The notes under the pieces were generated by a model. It had not been told where the DNA came from and searched no databases. It saw nothing but the letters and a program-made list of their open reading frames with translations. A DNA stretch of 64,000 bases from JBJHAX01 sp050480705 (GTDB lineage Bacteria; Actinomycetota; Nitriliruptoria; Nitriliruptorales; Nitriliruptoraceae), in NCBI GenBank assembly GCA_050480705.1, contig JBJHAX010000002.1:70781-134780 (forward strand), read 5' to 3'. Position 1 is the stretch's first letter; the number at the start of each line of letters is the position of its first letter. This document shows positions 41,639 to 50,735 of this stretch, one piece after another. Both the position numbers and the translations under genes were made by a program.

Positions 41639-42658
41639 TCAGAAGCAGGCTGCGGCGAGCCACTGGTAGGGGTTGATGGCCGAGCCCCCGCCCGGGTGGA
41701 TCTCGAAGTGGACGTGCGGCGCGCTCGGCGAGGCGTTGCCAGTCGAGCCGTTGCGCGCGATCAGCTGCCCGGGCGCCACCCGCCGTCCCGCCTGCCCGTC
41801 GGGCTCGACGCTGTTGAGGTGCGCGTAGTAGTAGACGTTGCCGTCGTCGCCACGCAGATACAGGCCGAGCCCTCCGAGCCCGCTCCACGAGGTGCGTTGC
41901 ACCGTGCCGTACGTGAAGGCGTAGACGGGATGGTTGTGGGGTGCGAACACGTCGGTGCCCCGGTGACGGCGGCCGCCGGAGCGCGGCGCGCCCCAGGTGT
42001 CGCGGAACCTGAAGGCACTGTCGAAGATGCAGGCGTAGGTGCCCTGCTGCACGCCGCGGTCGATGTGGACCTGGCGTTCGAGCATCGTGTTCAGGCTCTG
42101 CGCGCGCGCCTGCGCGGTCGACAGCGCCGCCTGCAGTTCCTGGGCCTGCACCTCGAGTTCTGCCTGCAGCACGTCGAGGCGCTCCTCGCGGTCGGCAAGC
42201 AGTTCGAGCGTCTGGTCCAGCGCCGTTCGGGACGCAAGCGCGTCCTCGAGCCGTGTGCCTTCGCGCAACTGCAACGTGGAGATCATCGCGGCGCGCTCGA
42301 CCGCCTCCTGTGATCCCCCCGAGGCGAGCAGCAACTCGAACGAGGCGGTCGATCCCTGCTTGAACACCGAACGCGCGCGCTCGGAGAGCAGCTGCTCGGC
42401 CTGTCGAGCGTCGCGTTCGAGCCGAGACGCACGGTTGCGCAGGTCGGTGAGCTCGACCTCGGTCTCTTCGATCTGGGCCCAGGTGCGCTCGTAGGCGTCC
42501 GTCGCGTCGTCCAGGCGCGTCTCGAGATCGTCGACGCGCCGTTCGGCCTCTTGGATCTCGCTGCGCAACTGATCCTGGGTGACCGCGCCGGCGCCGAGCG
42601 GCTCGACGAACAGCAGCGCAACCGCGACCGCGACGATGAGGACACGACGTCGCCTCAC
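41639..42658 (-). CDS. Secreted coiled-coil M23 (LytM-type) peptidase C
   Basis: This 339-residue protein has a short signal (residues 1-25, 'VLIVAVAVALLFVEPLGAGA'), a coiled coil (28-200) and an M23 domain with H232, D236, H280 and H317. It is very close to copy B over 'SERARSVFKQGSTASFELLL' and over most of the catalytic domain, including C210 and the ending AAACF with C338. It is the first gene of the minus-strand group and has GGAGGCGG before its GTG, so transcription of the cluster may begin here. It is divergent from hyuA across 221 bp that contain a 10-bp palindrome ACCGTACGGT (42751-42760). Confidence 0.88.
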   Translation of the reverse strand: MRRRRVLIVAVAVALLFVEPLGAGAVTQDQLRSEIQEAERRVDDLETRLDDATDAYERTWAQIEETEVELTDLRNRASRLERDARQAEQLLSERARSVFKQGSTASFELLLASGGSQEAVERAAMISTLQLREGTRLEDALASRTALDQTLELLADREERLDVLQAELEVQAQELQAALSTAQARAQSLNTMLERQVHIDRGVQQGTYACIFDSAFRFRDTWGAPRSGGRRHRGTDVFAPHNHPVYAFTYGTVQRTSWSGLGGLGLYLRGDDGNVYYYAHLNSVEPDGQAGRRVAPGQLIARNGSTGNASPSAPHVHFEIHPGGGSAINPYQWLAAACF

Positions 42659-42879
42659 GCCACCGCCTCCATCACCTGATGCGCCACCGGCCACACGAAA
42701 CGCAAAGACTGCCATGCCGGTTCACACGATTCCAACCCACAATGCCGACGACCGTACGGTGTGGACGCAAATCCGCGGACGCGACATTCGCAGCCTGGAA
42801 CGCTACGGATACGAAGCGTCACGTCGGGCGACACGCCCGGGCGTGCACGGCGGCATGCGATCATGACAACGAGGTGGCG

Positions 42880-44805
42880 ATGACGATCGGTGTCGATGTC
42901 GGAGGGACGTTCACCGATGCGGTGCGCTGGGACGGCGCCGGTGTGCGCATCGCCAAGGTCTCGACCACACCCGACCAGGCGCGCGGTGTGCTCGAGAGTG
43001 CGCAGGCGACCTCGCCAGACGGCCGCAGCCCGCAGCGTCTTCTGCACGGCACGACCGTCGCGACCAACGCCCTGCTCGAGCGCCGCGGCGCACGGCTGGC
43101 GCTGGTGACCGACGCCGGCTTCGAAGACCTGCTCGAGATCGCCCGCCAGGACCGCCCGTCGCTGTACGACCCGTTCGTCGACCGCGCCGAACCGCTGGTT
43201 GCGCGAAACGCCCGGATCGGCGTCGACGGCGACGTGGCGGACGCCGTTGCGCGTGTTCGGGCACTCGACCCCGACGCGGTGGCGGTCAGCCTGCTGCACG
43301 CCTACCGGGACGGCGCACGCGAGCGGCGCATCGCCGAGGCGATCGCGGAGGCGATCGGGTGCCCGGTGTCGTGCTCGCACGACGTCGCCGGCGAGATGCG
43401 CGAGTTCGAGCGCACCTCGACCACGGTGCTCAACGCCTTCCTCGTGCCGGTCATGGACACCTATCTGGCCAGCCTGGCGGACACGACCGTGCGCTCAGGC
43501 CTCGCCTCGACGGTCGAGGTGCTGCGCTCGTCGGGCGGGCTGATGGGCCTCGACGAAGCCGCCCGGCTTCCCGCCGCTGCGCTGCTGTCGGGTCCTGCGG
43601 GCGGTGTGGTCGCCGCCGCCCGGCTCGGCGCCGCGCTCGGCTACGACGATCTCGTGTCGTTCGACATGGGTGGCACGTCCACGGACGTGTGCCGCATCGT
43701 CGGCGGCCGTCCCGAGGTCGCCTACGAGCGAAACGTCGACGGGTATGCATGCCGCCTGCCCTCGGTGGCGATCGACACGGTCGGTGCGGGCGGCGGCAGC
43801 CTCGCGTGGGCCGACGACGCGGGTGCGTTGCGCGTCGGCCCGAGGAGCGCCGGCGCCCACCCGGGACCTGCCTGCTACGGCCGCGGCGGCGCCGGAGCGA
43901 CGGTCACCGACGCGAACGTGCTGCTGGGGCGCATCGACCCGCTCGGCACGCTCGCGGGAGGTGTCCGCCTCGACGCCGACGCGGCCCGCCGTGCGCTCGT
44001 GAGCGTCGGTGAGCGCCTCGGGCTGGATGCCACCAGCACCGCGCGCGGGGTCGTGGCGGTGGTCGAGGAGCACATGGCACGGGCGGTGCGCAGCGTGTCG
44101 GTCGAGCAGGGCGCCGATCCCCGGGGCGCCAAGCTCGTGTCATTCGGTGGCGCGGGCGGGCTGCACGCCACCGCGCTGGCCGAAGCGCTCGACATGGCAG
44201 GGGTCATCGTTCCTGCCCACGCGGGCGTGTTCTCGGCGCTCGGGCTGCTGCTCAGTCCCCGCCGCGCCGACCGCGCACGCGGCACCCATCTTCGTCGCGC
44301 CGCCGCCGACCGGCTGCCCGCACGGGCCGCGCACGGCGCCGGCGACGCCGCCGCGGTCATCGGCCGCGAAGCGAGCGTGCGCACGCGCGTCGACGTCCGC
44401 TACGTCGGGCAGGCCCACGAGACGACCGTGTCCTACGAGCCGGGCGAGGCCTGGGAGGTGGTCGCGGAACGCTTCCACGTCGAACACCACCGCCGCAACG
44501 GCTTCCACCGCATCGACGACCCGGTCGAGCTCGTCGCCGTCCGCGCCGAAGCGAGCGCACCGGCGACGCTCGCATGGGAGGACCTGCCCTCGCACACGCC
44601 GCGCGGCGACATCGACCGCGGCAGGCGCACCGTCGCCGGACCCGACGGCAGCGTCGACGCGAAGGTGCTGTGGCGCCCCGCACTTGCGCCGGGCGCCGAA
44701 GTCGTCGGACCCGCCGTCGTCGAGGATCACGACGCGACCGTGTGGCTGCGGCCGGGTGACCGGGCACGCGTGCACGACTCGGGTGCGCTGGAGGTGTCGT
44801 GGTGA
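42880..44805 (+). CDS. hyuA: Hydantoinase/oxoprolinase A-type subunit
   Basis: The 641-residue protein belongs to the ATP-dependent N-methylhydantoinase/5-oxoprolinase/acetophenone-carboxylase alpha family. It starts MTIGVDVGGTFTDAVRWDG, an actin-type ATPase loop, and continues with 'HGTTVATNALLERRGARLAL', ALLSGPAGGVVAAARLG, 'LVSFDMGGTSTDVCRIVGG' and 'VSFGGAGGLHATALAEALDM'. Together with the B subunit it opens cyclic amides or carboxylates ketones using ATP. The ATG at 42880 has GAGGTGG 4 bp upstream; a GTG two codons earlier overlaps that site. The hyuB start overlaps its stop (GTGA). Confidence 0.9.
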   Translation: MTIGVDVGGTFTDAVRWDGAGVRIAKVSTTPDQARGVLESAQATSPDGRSPQRLLHGTTVATNALLERRGARLALVTDAGFEDLLEIARQDRPSLYDPFVDRAEPLVARNARIGVDGDVADAVARVRALDPDAVAVSLLHAYRDGARERRIAEAIAEAIGCPVSCSHDVAGEMREFERTSTTVLNAFLVPVMDTYLASLADTTVRSGLASTVEVLRSSGGLMGLDEAARLPAAALLSGPAGGVVAAARLGAALGYDDLVSFDMGGTSTDVCRIVGGRPEVAYERNVDGYACRLPSVAIDTVGAGGGSLAWADDAGALRVGPRSAGAHPGPACYGRGGAGATVTDANVLLGRIDPLGTLAGGVRLDADAARRALVSVGERLGLDATSTARGVVAVVEEHMARAVRSVSVEQGADPRGAKLVSFGGAGGLHATALAEALDMAGVIVPAHAGVFSALGLLLSPRRADRARGTHLRRAAADRLPARAAHGAGDAAAVIGREASVRTRVDVRYVGQAHETTVSYEPGEAWEVVAERFHVEHHRRNGFHRIDDPVELVAVRAEASAPATLAWEDLPSHTPRGDIDRGRRTVAGPDGSVDAKVLWRPALAPGAEVVGPAVVEDHDATVWLRPGDRARVHDSGALEVSW

Positions 44806-46361
44806 GCGGTGTATCGCGTGACTTCGACCCGATCGATCTCGAGATCGCCCGCAACCGGTTCGCCGCCGTCGCTGACGAGATGGGGCTGGTGCTGCGACGC
44901 ACCGCCTACTCGCCCAACATCAAGGAGCGGGCCGACTGCTCGGCGGCGTTGTTCGTCGCCGACGGCGAGATGCTGGCCCAGGCCGAGCACATCCCGGTGC
45001 ATCTGGGTGCGATGCCCGCGTCGGTGCGTGCGGTCCTGGACGTGGTCGGCCAACCGGAGGCCGGCGCCCAGTACGCGGTGAACGACCCCTACGCGGGCGG
45101 CACCCACCTCAACGATCTCACCCTCATCCGCCCGGTGACGATCGACGGTGACCTCATCGGGTTCCTGGCCAACCGGGCGCATCACGCAGACGTCGGAGGC
45201 GAAGCGCCTGGCTCGATGCCCGCACACGCGACCGACATCGCTCAGGAGGGGCACCGTGTCCCGCCGACGCGCGCCGTCGTCGACGGCGAGTTCGATCCCG
45301 GGTTCCTGCACCCGTTCCTGGCGGCGACACGCACACCGTCGGAACGCATCGGCGACCTGTCGGCCCAGCTGGGCGCGAACGAGATCGGCGCGGCACGGCT
45401 GACCGAGCTCGCCCGCCGGTACGGCCCGGCACGCTTCGCCCGGCTCACCGACGCCGTGCTCGACTACGGCGAGCGGCGCATGCGCAGCGCGCTCGCTGCA
45501 CTCCCGGCAGGCGCCACTTCCTTCGTCGACCACCTCGAGGACGGCGACGACCTGTATCCGATCGAGGTCACGGTCCACATTGCGCACGGTGAACTGCACG
45601 CCGACTTCTCAGGCACCGCTGATCAGATCGCCGCGAACATCAACGCCGTCCGGGCGGTCACCCGCTCCTGCCTGTACTACGCGGTGCGGGTCGCGACCGA
45701 CCCATCGATCCCCGCCAACGGTGGCTGCTACCGCCCACTGACGCTGACGACCACGCCCGGCACGATCGTCGACGCGACGCCGCCCGCCGCCGTCGCCGCC
45801 GGCAACGTCGAGACCAGCCAGCGCATCGCCGACGTGCTGCTCGGCGCACTCGCGCAGGCATGCCCCGACCGTGTGCCCGCCGCGTCACAGGGCACGATGA
45901 ACAACGTGCTGATCGGCAACGACCGCTTCGCCTACTACGAGACGGTGGCAGGAGGCCAGGGTGCGCGCCCGGGCCGCGACGGGCAGTCGGGCATCCAGAC
46001 CGGCATGACCAACACCCGCAACACCCCGATCGAGTCGCTCGAAGCCCACTATCCGTTCCGTGTGCGCCGCACGACGTTGTGGCGAAGCGGTGGCGAGGGG
46101 CGCTGGCGCGGCGGCGACGGGATCGAGCGTGAACTCGAACTGCTCGAGCCCGCCACGGCGTCGCTGATCGGCGAGCGGCGACGCACCCGCCCGTGGGGCC
46201 TCTCCGGGGGCGGGCCCGGCGCGGCAGGCGAGGACTGGCTGCTGCGCCGTGGCGGGTCGCGCGAGCGGCTGCCCGCGAAGGTCACGCTCGAGCTGGACGC
46301 CGGCGACCGGCTGCTGGTGCGCACGCCCGGCGGTGGCGGATGGGGCGCACAGCGGGGCTGA
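44802..46361 (+). CDS. hyuB: Hydantoinase/oxoprolinase B-type subunit
   Basis: The 519-residue protein is the B subunit that forms the catalytic complex with HyuA. Family signatures seen are 'LEIARNRFAAVADEMGLVLR', 'SPNIKERADCSAALFVADGE', HIPVHLGAMPASV, 'AVNDPYAGGTHLNDLTLIRP' and NRAHHADVGGEAPGSMP, then 'GGGGWGAQRG' at the end. The start is a GTG overlapping the hyuA stop with GGAGG upstream. The pair could act on hydantoins, 5-oxoproline or an aromatic ketone; the sequence does not decide. The MFS gene 183 bp downstream may carry the substrate. Confidence 0.9.
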   Translation: MSGVSRDFDPIDLEIARNRFAAVADEMGLVLRRTAYSPNIKERADCSAALFVADGEMLAQAEHIPVHLGAMPASVRAVLDVVGQPEAGAQYAVNDPYAGGTHLNDLTLIRPVTIDGDLIGFLANRAHHADVGGEAPGSMPAHATDIAQEGHRVPPTRAVVDGEFDPGFLHPFLAATRTPSERIGDLSAQLGANEIGAARLTELARRYGPARFARLTDAVLDYGERRMRSALAALPAGATSFVDHLEDGDDLYPIEVTVHIAHGELHADFSGTADQIAANINAVRAVTRSCLYYAVRVATDPSIPANGGCYRPLTLTTTPGTIVDATPPAAVAAGNVETSQRIADVLLGALAQACPDRVPAASQGTMNNVLIGNDRFAYYETVAGGQGARPGRDGQSGIQTGMTNTRNTPIESLEAHYPFRVRRTTLWRSGGEGRWRGGDGIERELELLEPATASLIGERRRTRPWGLSGGGPGAAGEDWLLRRGGSRERLPAKVTLELDAGDRLLVRTPGGGGWGAQRG

Positions 46362-46469
46362 CGACACGCGTGCAGCGGACTCGCCACCGAGGCGCCGCGG
46401 CGAAGCGCCGGCAGCGCGTTCGTTGACGACCGGGTGGCCGGCGCGCCGCTGTAGCGTGCTGGCCGTACG

Positions 46470-46519
46470 ACGGCGCCCGCGCCGTATCCGCGCCCCGGGG
46501 CCATCGCTGCCCCGGGCGC
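46470..46519 (+). promoter_or_regulatory. Two consecutive GC hairpins between hyuB and the MFS gene
   Basis: Hairpin 1: ACGGCGC (46470-46476) / GCGCCGT (46479-46485), 2-nt loop. Hairpin 2: GCGCCCCGGGGC (46490-46501) / GCCCCGGGCGC (46509-46519) with one bulged base. A TAGCGT box precedes them at about 46452. They could terminate the hyu message or form a structured leader for the MFS gene, whose GTG is 25 bp later. Confidence 0.4.
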
Positions 46520-46544
46520 CGTCACGCTGTGAGAGGAACCGAGG

Positions 46545-47756
46545 GTGGCGAGCACGAATGCACGCCCGTCGGCGTCACCACGACGGGTGACGGCCGTCGC
46601 GGCCGCGGTGACGACTGCGATCCATCTGCCGATCTTCCTGCTCGGCGGGCTCGCGGTGCTCGCACGCGAAGACATCACCAACCTCGACGAAGCCCGCGTC
46701 GGCGCGCTCGCCAGCGTGTTCTTCGCCGTGTCAGCGCTGACCTCGTCATTCGCGGGGCGGTTGTCGGACCGGTGGGGCCCACGGATCGGCATCAACACGT
46801 CGATGGTGGCCAGCGCCGCCGCGCTGACCTCGATAGGACTCGCGCGCGGCACCGCGACGCTCGCACTCGGCTGCGCCCTCGCCGGGGTAGCCAACGGCAT
46901 CGGGCAGCCGGCCGCGAACCACAGCCTGGCACGCTGGGTCCGTGGGGCGCGCCAGGGCATCGCCTTCGGGATCAAGCAGTCGTCCGTCCCGACCGCAGGG
47001 CTGCTCGCGGGTGCGTCGATCCCGCTGATCGGGATGACCGTCGGCTGGCGCGTGACGTTCGTGCTCGGCGCGACCGCGGTGCTGCTGACCGTCGCGCTGG
47101 TGCCGCGGCGCTTCGGCCCGACCGTGCAGCTGCACACGGCATCGGCCGGCCCCGCCGACGCACCACGACGCTCACTGTTCGTGCTCATGGCCGCGGTCGC
47201 CTGCGGCTCGGCGGCCGGCAACACGATTCCGGCCTTCTTCGTCCTCTCGGCGGTCGACGCCGGCGTCGCCACCGCCACCGCCGGGGTGCTGCTCGCGATC
47301 GGCGGCGCCGCCGGGATCGTTGCACGGCTGTCGGTCGGATGGCTGGCCGACCGGCGGGGCGCCGGCCACCTGCGGTTCGTCGCCGGGATGCTGGCGCTGG
47401 GTGCGGTCGGCTACATACTGCTGGCGGCATCCTCGCTGGGCACCGCGGTGATCGCCGCCGGCGCGGTGCTCGCGTTCGCTGCGGGCTGGGGATGGCCCGG
47501 TGTGACCCTGCTGACGACCGTACGGCTGTTCCCGTCGGCGCCGGGCGCGGCGAGCGGGATGATCCTGGCTGGCGCCGCGTCCGGCGGCGTGATCGGCCCG
47601 CCGGTGATCGGCATCGTCGCCCGCGCGTTCGGCTTCACGTGGGCGTGGTGTGTCGTTGCGCTGCTCGCGACGGCCGGGGCGACGCTGATGCTGGTGTGCC
47701 GACGCTCGGTGCTGCGCTGGCGCGCCGCCGTCACGTCCACGGACCGCGATTCGTGA
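46545..47756 (+). CDS. MFS transporter
   Basis: The 403-residue protein has twelve hydrophobic segments and the loop 2-3 motif 'GRLSDRWGPRIGINTSM', with a second copy 'GWLADRRGAGHLRFVAG'. 'RQGIAFGIKQSSVPTAGLL' in helix 5 marks it as a paralogue of the MFS proteins at 35316 and 54579. The GTG follows GAGGAACCGAGG at good spacing. It lies directly downstream of hyuA/hyuB on the same strand, but the structured 183-bp gap suggests its own promoter or read-through control. Substrate unknown; a cyclic amide or a small organic acid would fit the context. Confidence 0.85.
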   Translation: MASTNARPSASPRRVTAVAAAVTTAIHLPIFLLGGLAVLAREDITNLDEARVGALASVFFAVSALTSSFAGRLSDRWGPRIGINTSMVASAAALTSIGLARGTATLALGCALAGVANGIGQPAANHSLARWVRGARQGIAFGIKQSSVPTAGLLAGASIPLIGMTVGWRVTFVLGATAVLLTVALVPRRFGPTVQLHTASAGPADAPRRSLFVLMAAVACGSAAGNTIPAFFVLSAVDAGVATATAGVLLAIGGAAGIVARLSVGWLADRRGAGHLRFVAGMLALGAVGYILLAASSLGTAVIAAGAVLAFAAGWGWPGVTLLTTVRLFPSAPGAASGMILAGAASGGVIGPPVIGIVARAFGFTWAWCVVALLATAGATLMLVCRRSVLRWRAAVTSTDRDS

Positions 47757-47831
47757 CCTGCTGACCCGCCGTGGAGCGCCGCTTGCCGGCACGTCGGCGA
47801 GCCGTGTCGCATCCGTGCCCGACGCGGCCGG

Positions 47832-48632
47832 TCAGGCCTGCGAGTCGGCAGGGCCCGCGAATCCGCGGTCGACGATGTCGTCGGCGAGACGGGCGACGTC
47901 GCCGTCGACGCCGGTGTCGACCCAGGTACGCACAGCGTCGACGAACGACGCGCCGGTGGCGTTGATCGCGATGGTGTAGCTGGTGGTGTCGCCGGTGACG
48001 AGTTGCGGGGTCTCCTCGATCGCCTCGAGATAGTCGACCCACGAGTCGAGGTGGACCACGTAGCGGTCACGGACCTCGGTGCTGTCCTCGTCGACCTCGG
48101 CGGCGAGCAGACGTGTGCGCAGCACCGCGAGGCCGTCCAGCGCCGCGACGGCGGCGTCACGGATGCTCCCGCGCACCTCCTCGGCGTCGAACGGCCCGAT
48201 GCCTTCGAAGACCTCGCGGACCTCCAGCTGGAACCCCAGCATGGTGCGCTCGGATGCGTCGATCGCGGCGAGCAGCCGCACGTGGTCGGCCGCGGCCCCG
48301 TCGAAGTCGTCCGCGTCGGGAACTTCGACCTGGAAGTCGTCGGGAACCGACGGGCCCTGGAAGCTGCCGTCGTCGTGTTCGCCCGCGCCCGGATCGTCGT
48401 CCGGCACCTGCGTGGTGTCGTCACCCGGTGCGGGCGTCACGCCCAGGGCGTCGTCGGTGGAGGTTCCAAGCGTCATCACGGCATACAGCGCCGGCGCCGC
48501 CAACGCCACCAACGCGACGAGCGAGACCACGACGGTGCGTCGCCGGCGGCGGCGGAGTCGCTCACGCTCGAACGGTGTCGGCGGCGGTCCGTCGTCGTCC
48601 CACCAGGATGGATCCACGTCGCCCTCGTCCAC
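47832..48632 (-). CDS. Membrane-anchored hypothetical protein with acidic linker
   Basis: The 266-residue protein has a cytosolic N-terminus that is first acidic ('DEGDVDPSWWDDDGPPPTP') and then strongly basic (ERERLRRRRRRT). One transmembrane helix at about residues 35-57 is followed by a low-complexity Asp/Pro-rich linker (65-105) and a mostly helical outer domain (110-266). The topology is in-to-out with the domain outside. I do not recognise the domain. An anchored solute- or wall-binding role is possible. The GTG was chosen because the reading frame upstream lacks the acidic bias. It stands alone between two unrelated genes. Confidence 0.55.
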   Translation of the reverse strand: MDEGDVDPSWWDDDGPPPTPFERERLRRRRRRTVVVSLVALVALAAPALYAVMTLGTSTDDALGVTPAPGDDTTQVPDDDPGAGEHDDGSFQGPSVPDDFQVEVPDADDFDGAAADHVRLLAAIDASERTMLGFQLEVREVFEGIGPFDAEEVRGSIRDAAVAALDGLAVLRTRLLAAEVDEDSTEVRDRYVVHLDSWVDYLEAIEETPQLVTGDTTSYTIAINATGASFVDAVRTWVDTGVDGDVARLADDIVDRGFAGPADSQA

Positions 48633-48834
48633 GTCCGTCTCGACCGTACACGCTCGGCAGGAGCGCATCCGCCGCCACGCTGCGCGACGCGCGAGCCGCC
48701 ACCGTGGTCATCGTCGACGGGTCACCACGAGACTGTCGCGATGGTCCGGATCCGATCAGTGACGGCGAGCCGAGCGACGGCCGGGCCGGTCGGTGGCCGG
48801 GGCCCGTCGGTAGCCGGGCAGCACGACCACTGGC
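48633..48834. other. Intergenic, no feature seen
   Basis: About 200 bp of G+C-rich sequence upstream of the membrane-anchored protein and beyond the end of the SDR gene. I see no gene, strong hairpin or promoter pair in it. It marks the downstream limit of the 13-gene operon. Confidence 0.4.
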
Positions 48835-49611
48835 TCAGCGGCCGAGCCAACCCCCGTCGACGGCGAGCACGATGCCGTTGACGTAGTCGGACGCTGCCGA
48901 GGCGAGGAACACGGTCGCGCCAGCGATGTCGTCGGGAACACCCCAGCGTCCGGCGGGGATGCGCTCCACGATGGCACGGTTGCGCTCGACGTCGTCCTGC
49001 AACGCCTGGGTGTTGTCCGTGGCGATGTAGCCGGGCGCGATCGCGTTGACGTTCACGCCCGATGCGGCCCACTCGTTCGCCATCGTCTTGACGATGCCGG
49101 CGACGGCGCTCTTGGACGCGGTGTAGCTGGCAACGTTGATGCCGCCCTGGAAGGAGAGCAGCGATGCCGTGAAGATGACCTTGCCCCGGCCCCGCTGCGC
49201 CATGCCGTGCCCGAGCATTCTGGTCAGCCGGAACGGTGAGGTGAGGTTGACTTCGAGCACGCGGTCCCACATCTCGTCGTCGTGCTGGTCGATCGGCGCG
49301 CGAAGGATCGTGCCGGCGTTGTTGACCAGCACGTCGATCTGCCGGCCGCGCGCCTCGAGATCGTCGGCGAGTCCGTCGACCGCGTCGCGGTCACCGAGAT
49401 CGACGGCGTGCACCTCGACGTCGCGGCCGAGCTCGCGAACGCGGCGTTCCACCTCGCTGCCGGACGGTTCGAGCGAGGCGCTGACCGCCACGATGTCGGC
49501 GCCCGCAGACGCGAGCGCGGTCGCCATCGACAATCCGATGCCGCGTCTGGCGCCGGTCACGAGCGCGGTCGTTCCGGCGAGGTCGAACATGTGCGGTCCG
49601 AAGCTGGTCAT
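48835..49611 (-). CDS. Short-chain dehydrogenase/reductase, KduD/gluconate-dehydrogenase-like
   Basis: The 258-residue classical SDR has the cofactor motif TGARRGIGLSM, the NNAG motif (LVNNAGTILRAP), and the catalytic Ser-Tyr-Lys as S in TASLLSFQGG, Y in VASYTASKSA and K four residues later. It ends 'YVNGIVLAVDGGWLGR'. The 'GGINVASYTASKSAVAGIVK' stretch is typical of 2-deoxy-D-gluconate 3-dehydrogenase (KduD) and gluconate 5-dehydrogenase. It should oxidise or reduce a keto group of a sugar acid. It is the last gene of the operon; a 97-bp gap after the alcohol dehydrogenase gene could hold an extra promoter. An ATG seven codons in is an alternative start. Confidence 0.85.
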   Translation of the reverse strand: MTSFGPHMFDLAGTTALVTGARRGIGLSMATALASAGADIVAVSASLEPSGSEVERRVRELGRDVEVHAVDLGDRDAVDGLADDLEARGRQIDVLVNNAGTILRAPIDQHDDEMWDRVLEVNLTSPFRLTRMLGHGMAQRGRGKVIFTASLLSFQGGINVASYTASKSAVAGIVKTMANEWAASGVNVNAIAPGYIATDNTQALQDDVERNRAIVERIPAGRWGVPDDIAGATVFLASAASDYVNGIVLAVDGGWLGR

Positions 49612-49708
49612 TGCACGGCCTTGTGGATCGTGGCGTAGGTCCGGGGGTTCGCGTGGCCGCGACACCTCTGCCTCGAGGCAGGCGCGGCATGCGGCGGTGG
49701 TCGCGGTC

Positions 49709-50725
49709 CTACCGCTGGCAGTCGATGAGCACCTTCATCACTTCTCCGCTTTCGAGCGCTTCGAACGCATCGTGGGCGTTGTCCATGGGTTCGATGCGTG
49801 AGATCAGGCGTGCGACGTCGACGTTGCCGTCTTCGATGAGCGCCACCGCGGTTTCGTAGTCCGAACGCGTGTAAAGGCGCGCTCCGACGAGATCGAGCTC
49901 CCGCCAGAAGAAGCGGAACAGGTCCATCGGCCGCGGCTCGGTGTGCACGCCGACGAGTGCGAGCCTGCCACGGACCTTGAGGGAGGCGACGGCCGAGGTG
50001 ACGCCCGCCTCGCTGCCCGACACCTCGATCGCGACGTCGGCGCCGGCGCCGCCGGTCCACGTCTCGACGAAGGCAGGCACCTCGTGCGCCTGCGGGTCGA
50101 CGGTCCTGATGCCCGTCTCCTCGGCCATGGCACGGCGCACCTGCGACGGTTCGCTGAGCAGGACTTCGCCGCCGTAGTGCGTGGCGACGTGCGCGATGAG
50201 CAGTCCGACGGGACCGCCGCCGATGACCAGCACCCGGTCGCCGCGGGCCACGCCTGCACGCTCGACGTCGTGCACCGCGACGGCGAGCGGCTCGACGAGC
50301 GCGCCGACGTCGAGTCCCATGCGGTCGGGGAGGCGAACGAGGGTGTCGCCGGGAACGGTCCAGCTGCCCTGCATCGCGCCGTCGGCGTCGATGCCGAGGA
50401 ACACGATGTTGTGGCAGATGTGGCCGTTGCCGGCGTGGCATGCCGGGCAGTCGCCGCACGAAACGATCGGAATGACGGTGACGGCGTCGCCGATGGCCCA
50501 ACCCTGGACGTCGTCGCCGATCTCGGCGATGCGTCCCGACATCTCGTGGCCCATCACGGCCGGGAACGTCACGCGCGAATCCATGTGTCCGGCGAGCACG
50601 TGCAGGTCCGTTCCGCAGATGCCGGTGTAGGCGACGTCGATGCGGACCTGGCCGGGTCCGGGGGATGCGGGCTCGACGGCGGCGACGTCGAGCCGCCGGT
50701 CGCCGAGATAGTGAACTGCACGCAC
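49709..50725 (-). CDS. Zinc-dependent alcohol dehydrogenase (polyol/aldonate type)
   Basis: The 338-residue medium-chain dehydrogenase has catalytic zinc ligands in GICGTDLHVLAG and MGHEMSGRIAEIG, and the structural zinc loop C-x2-C-x2-C-x7-C (CGDCPACHAGNGHIC). The NAD-binding motif is VLVIGGGPVGLLIAHVA. The family includes sorbitol, L-idonate, galactitol and threonine dehydrogenases. In this operon it probably makes a keto-acid or aldonate for the kinase and aldolase. The GTG start follows GAGGAGG, which overlaps the stop of the aldolase gene, a sign of coupled translation. Confidence 0.88.
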   Translation of the reverse strand: MRAVHYLGDRRLDVAAVEPASPGPGQVRIDVAYTGICGTDLHVLAGHMDSRVTFPAVMGHEMSGRIAEIGDDVQGWAIGDAVTVIPIVSCGDCPACHAGNGHICHNIVFLGIDADGAMQGSWTVPGDTLVRLPDRMGLDVGALVEPLAVAVHDVERAGVARGDRVLVIGGGPVGLLIAHVATHYGGEVLLSEPSQVRRAMAEETGIRTVDPQAHEVPAFVETWTGGAGADVAIEVSGSEAGVTSAVASLKVRGRLALVGVHTEPRPMDLFRFFWRELDLVGARLYTRSDYETAVALIEDGNVDVARLISRIEPMDNAHDAFEALESGEVMKVLIDCQR

Positions 50726-50735
50726 GCTGGCCTCC

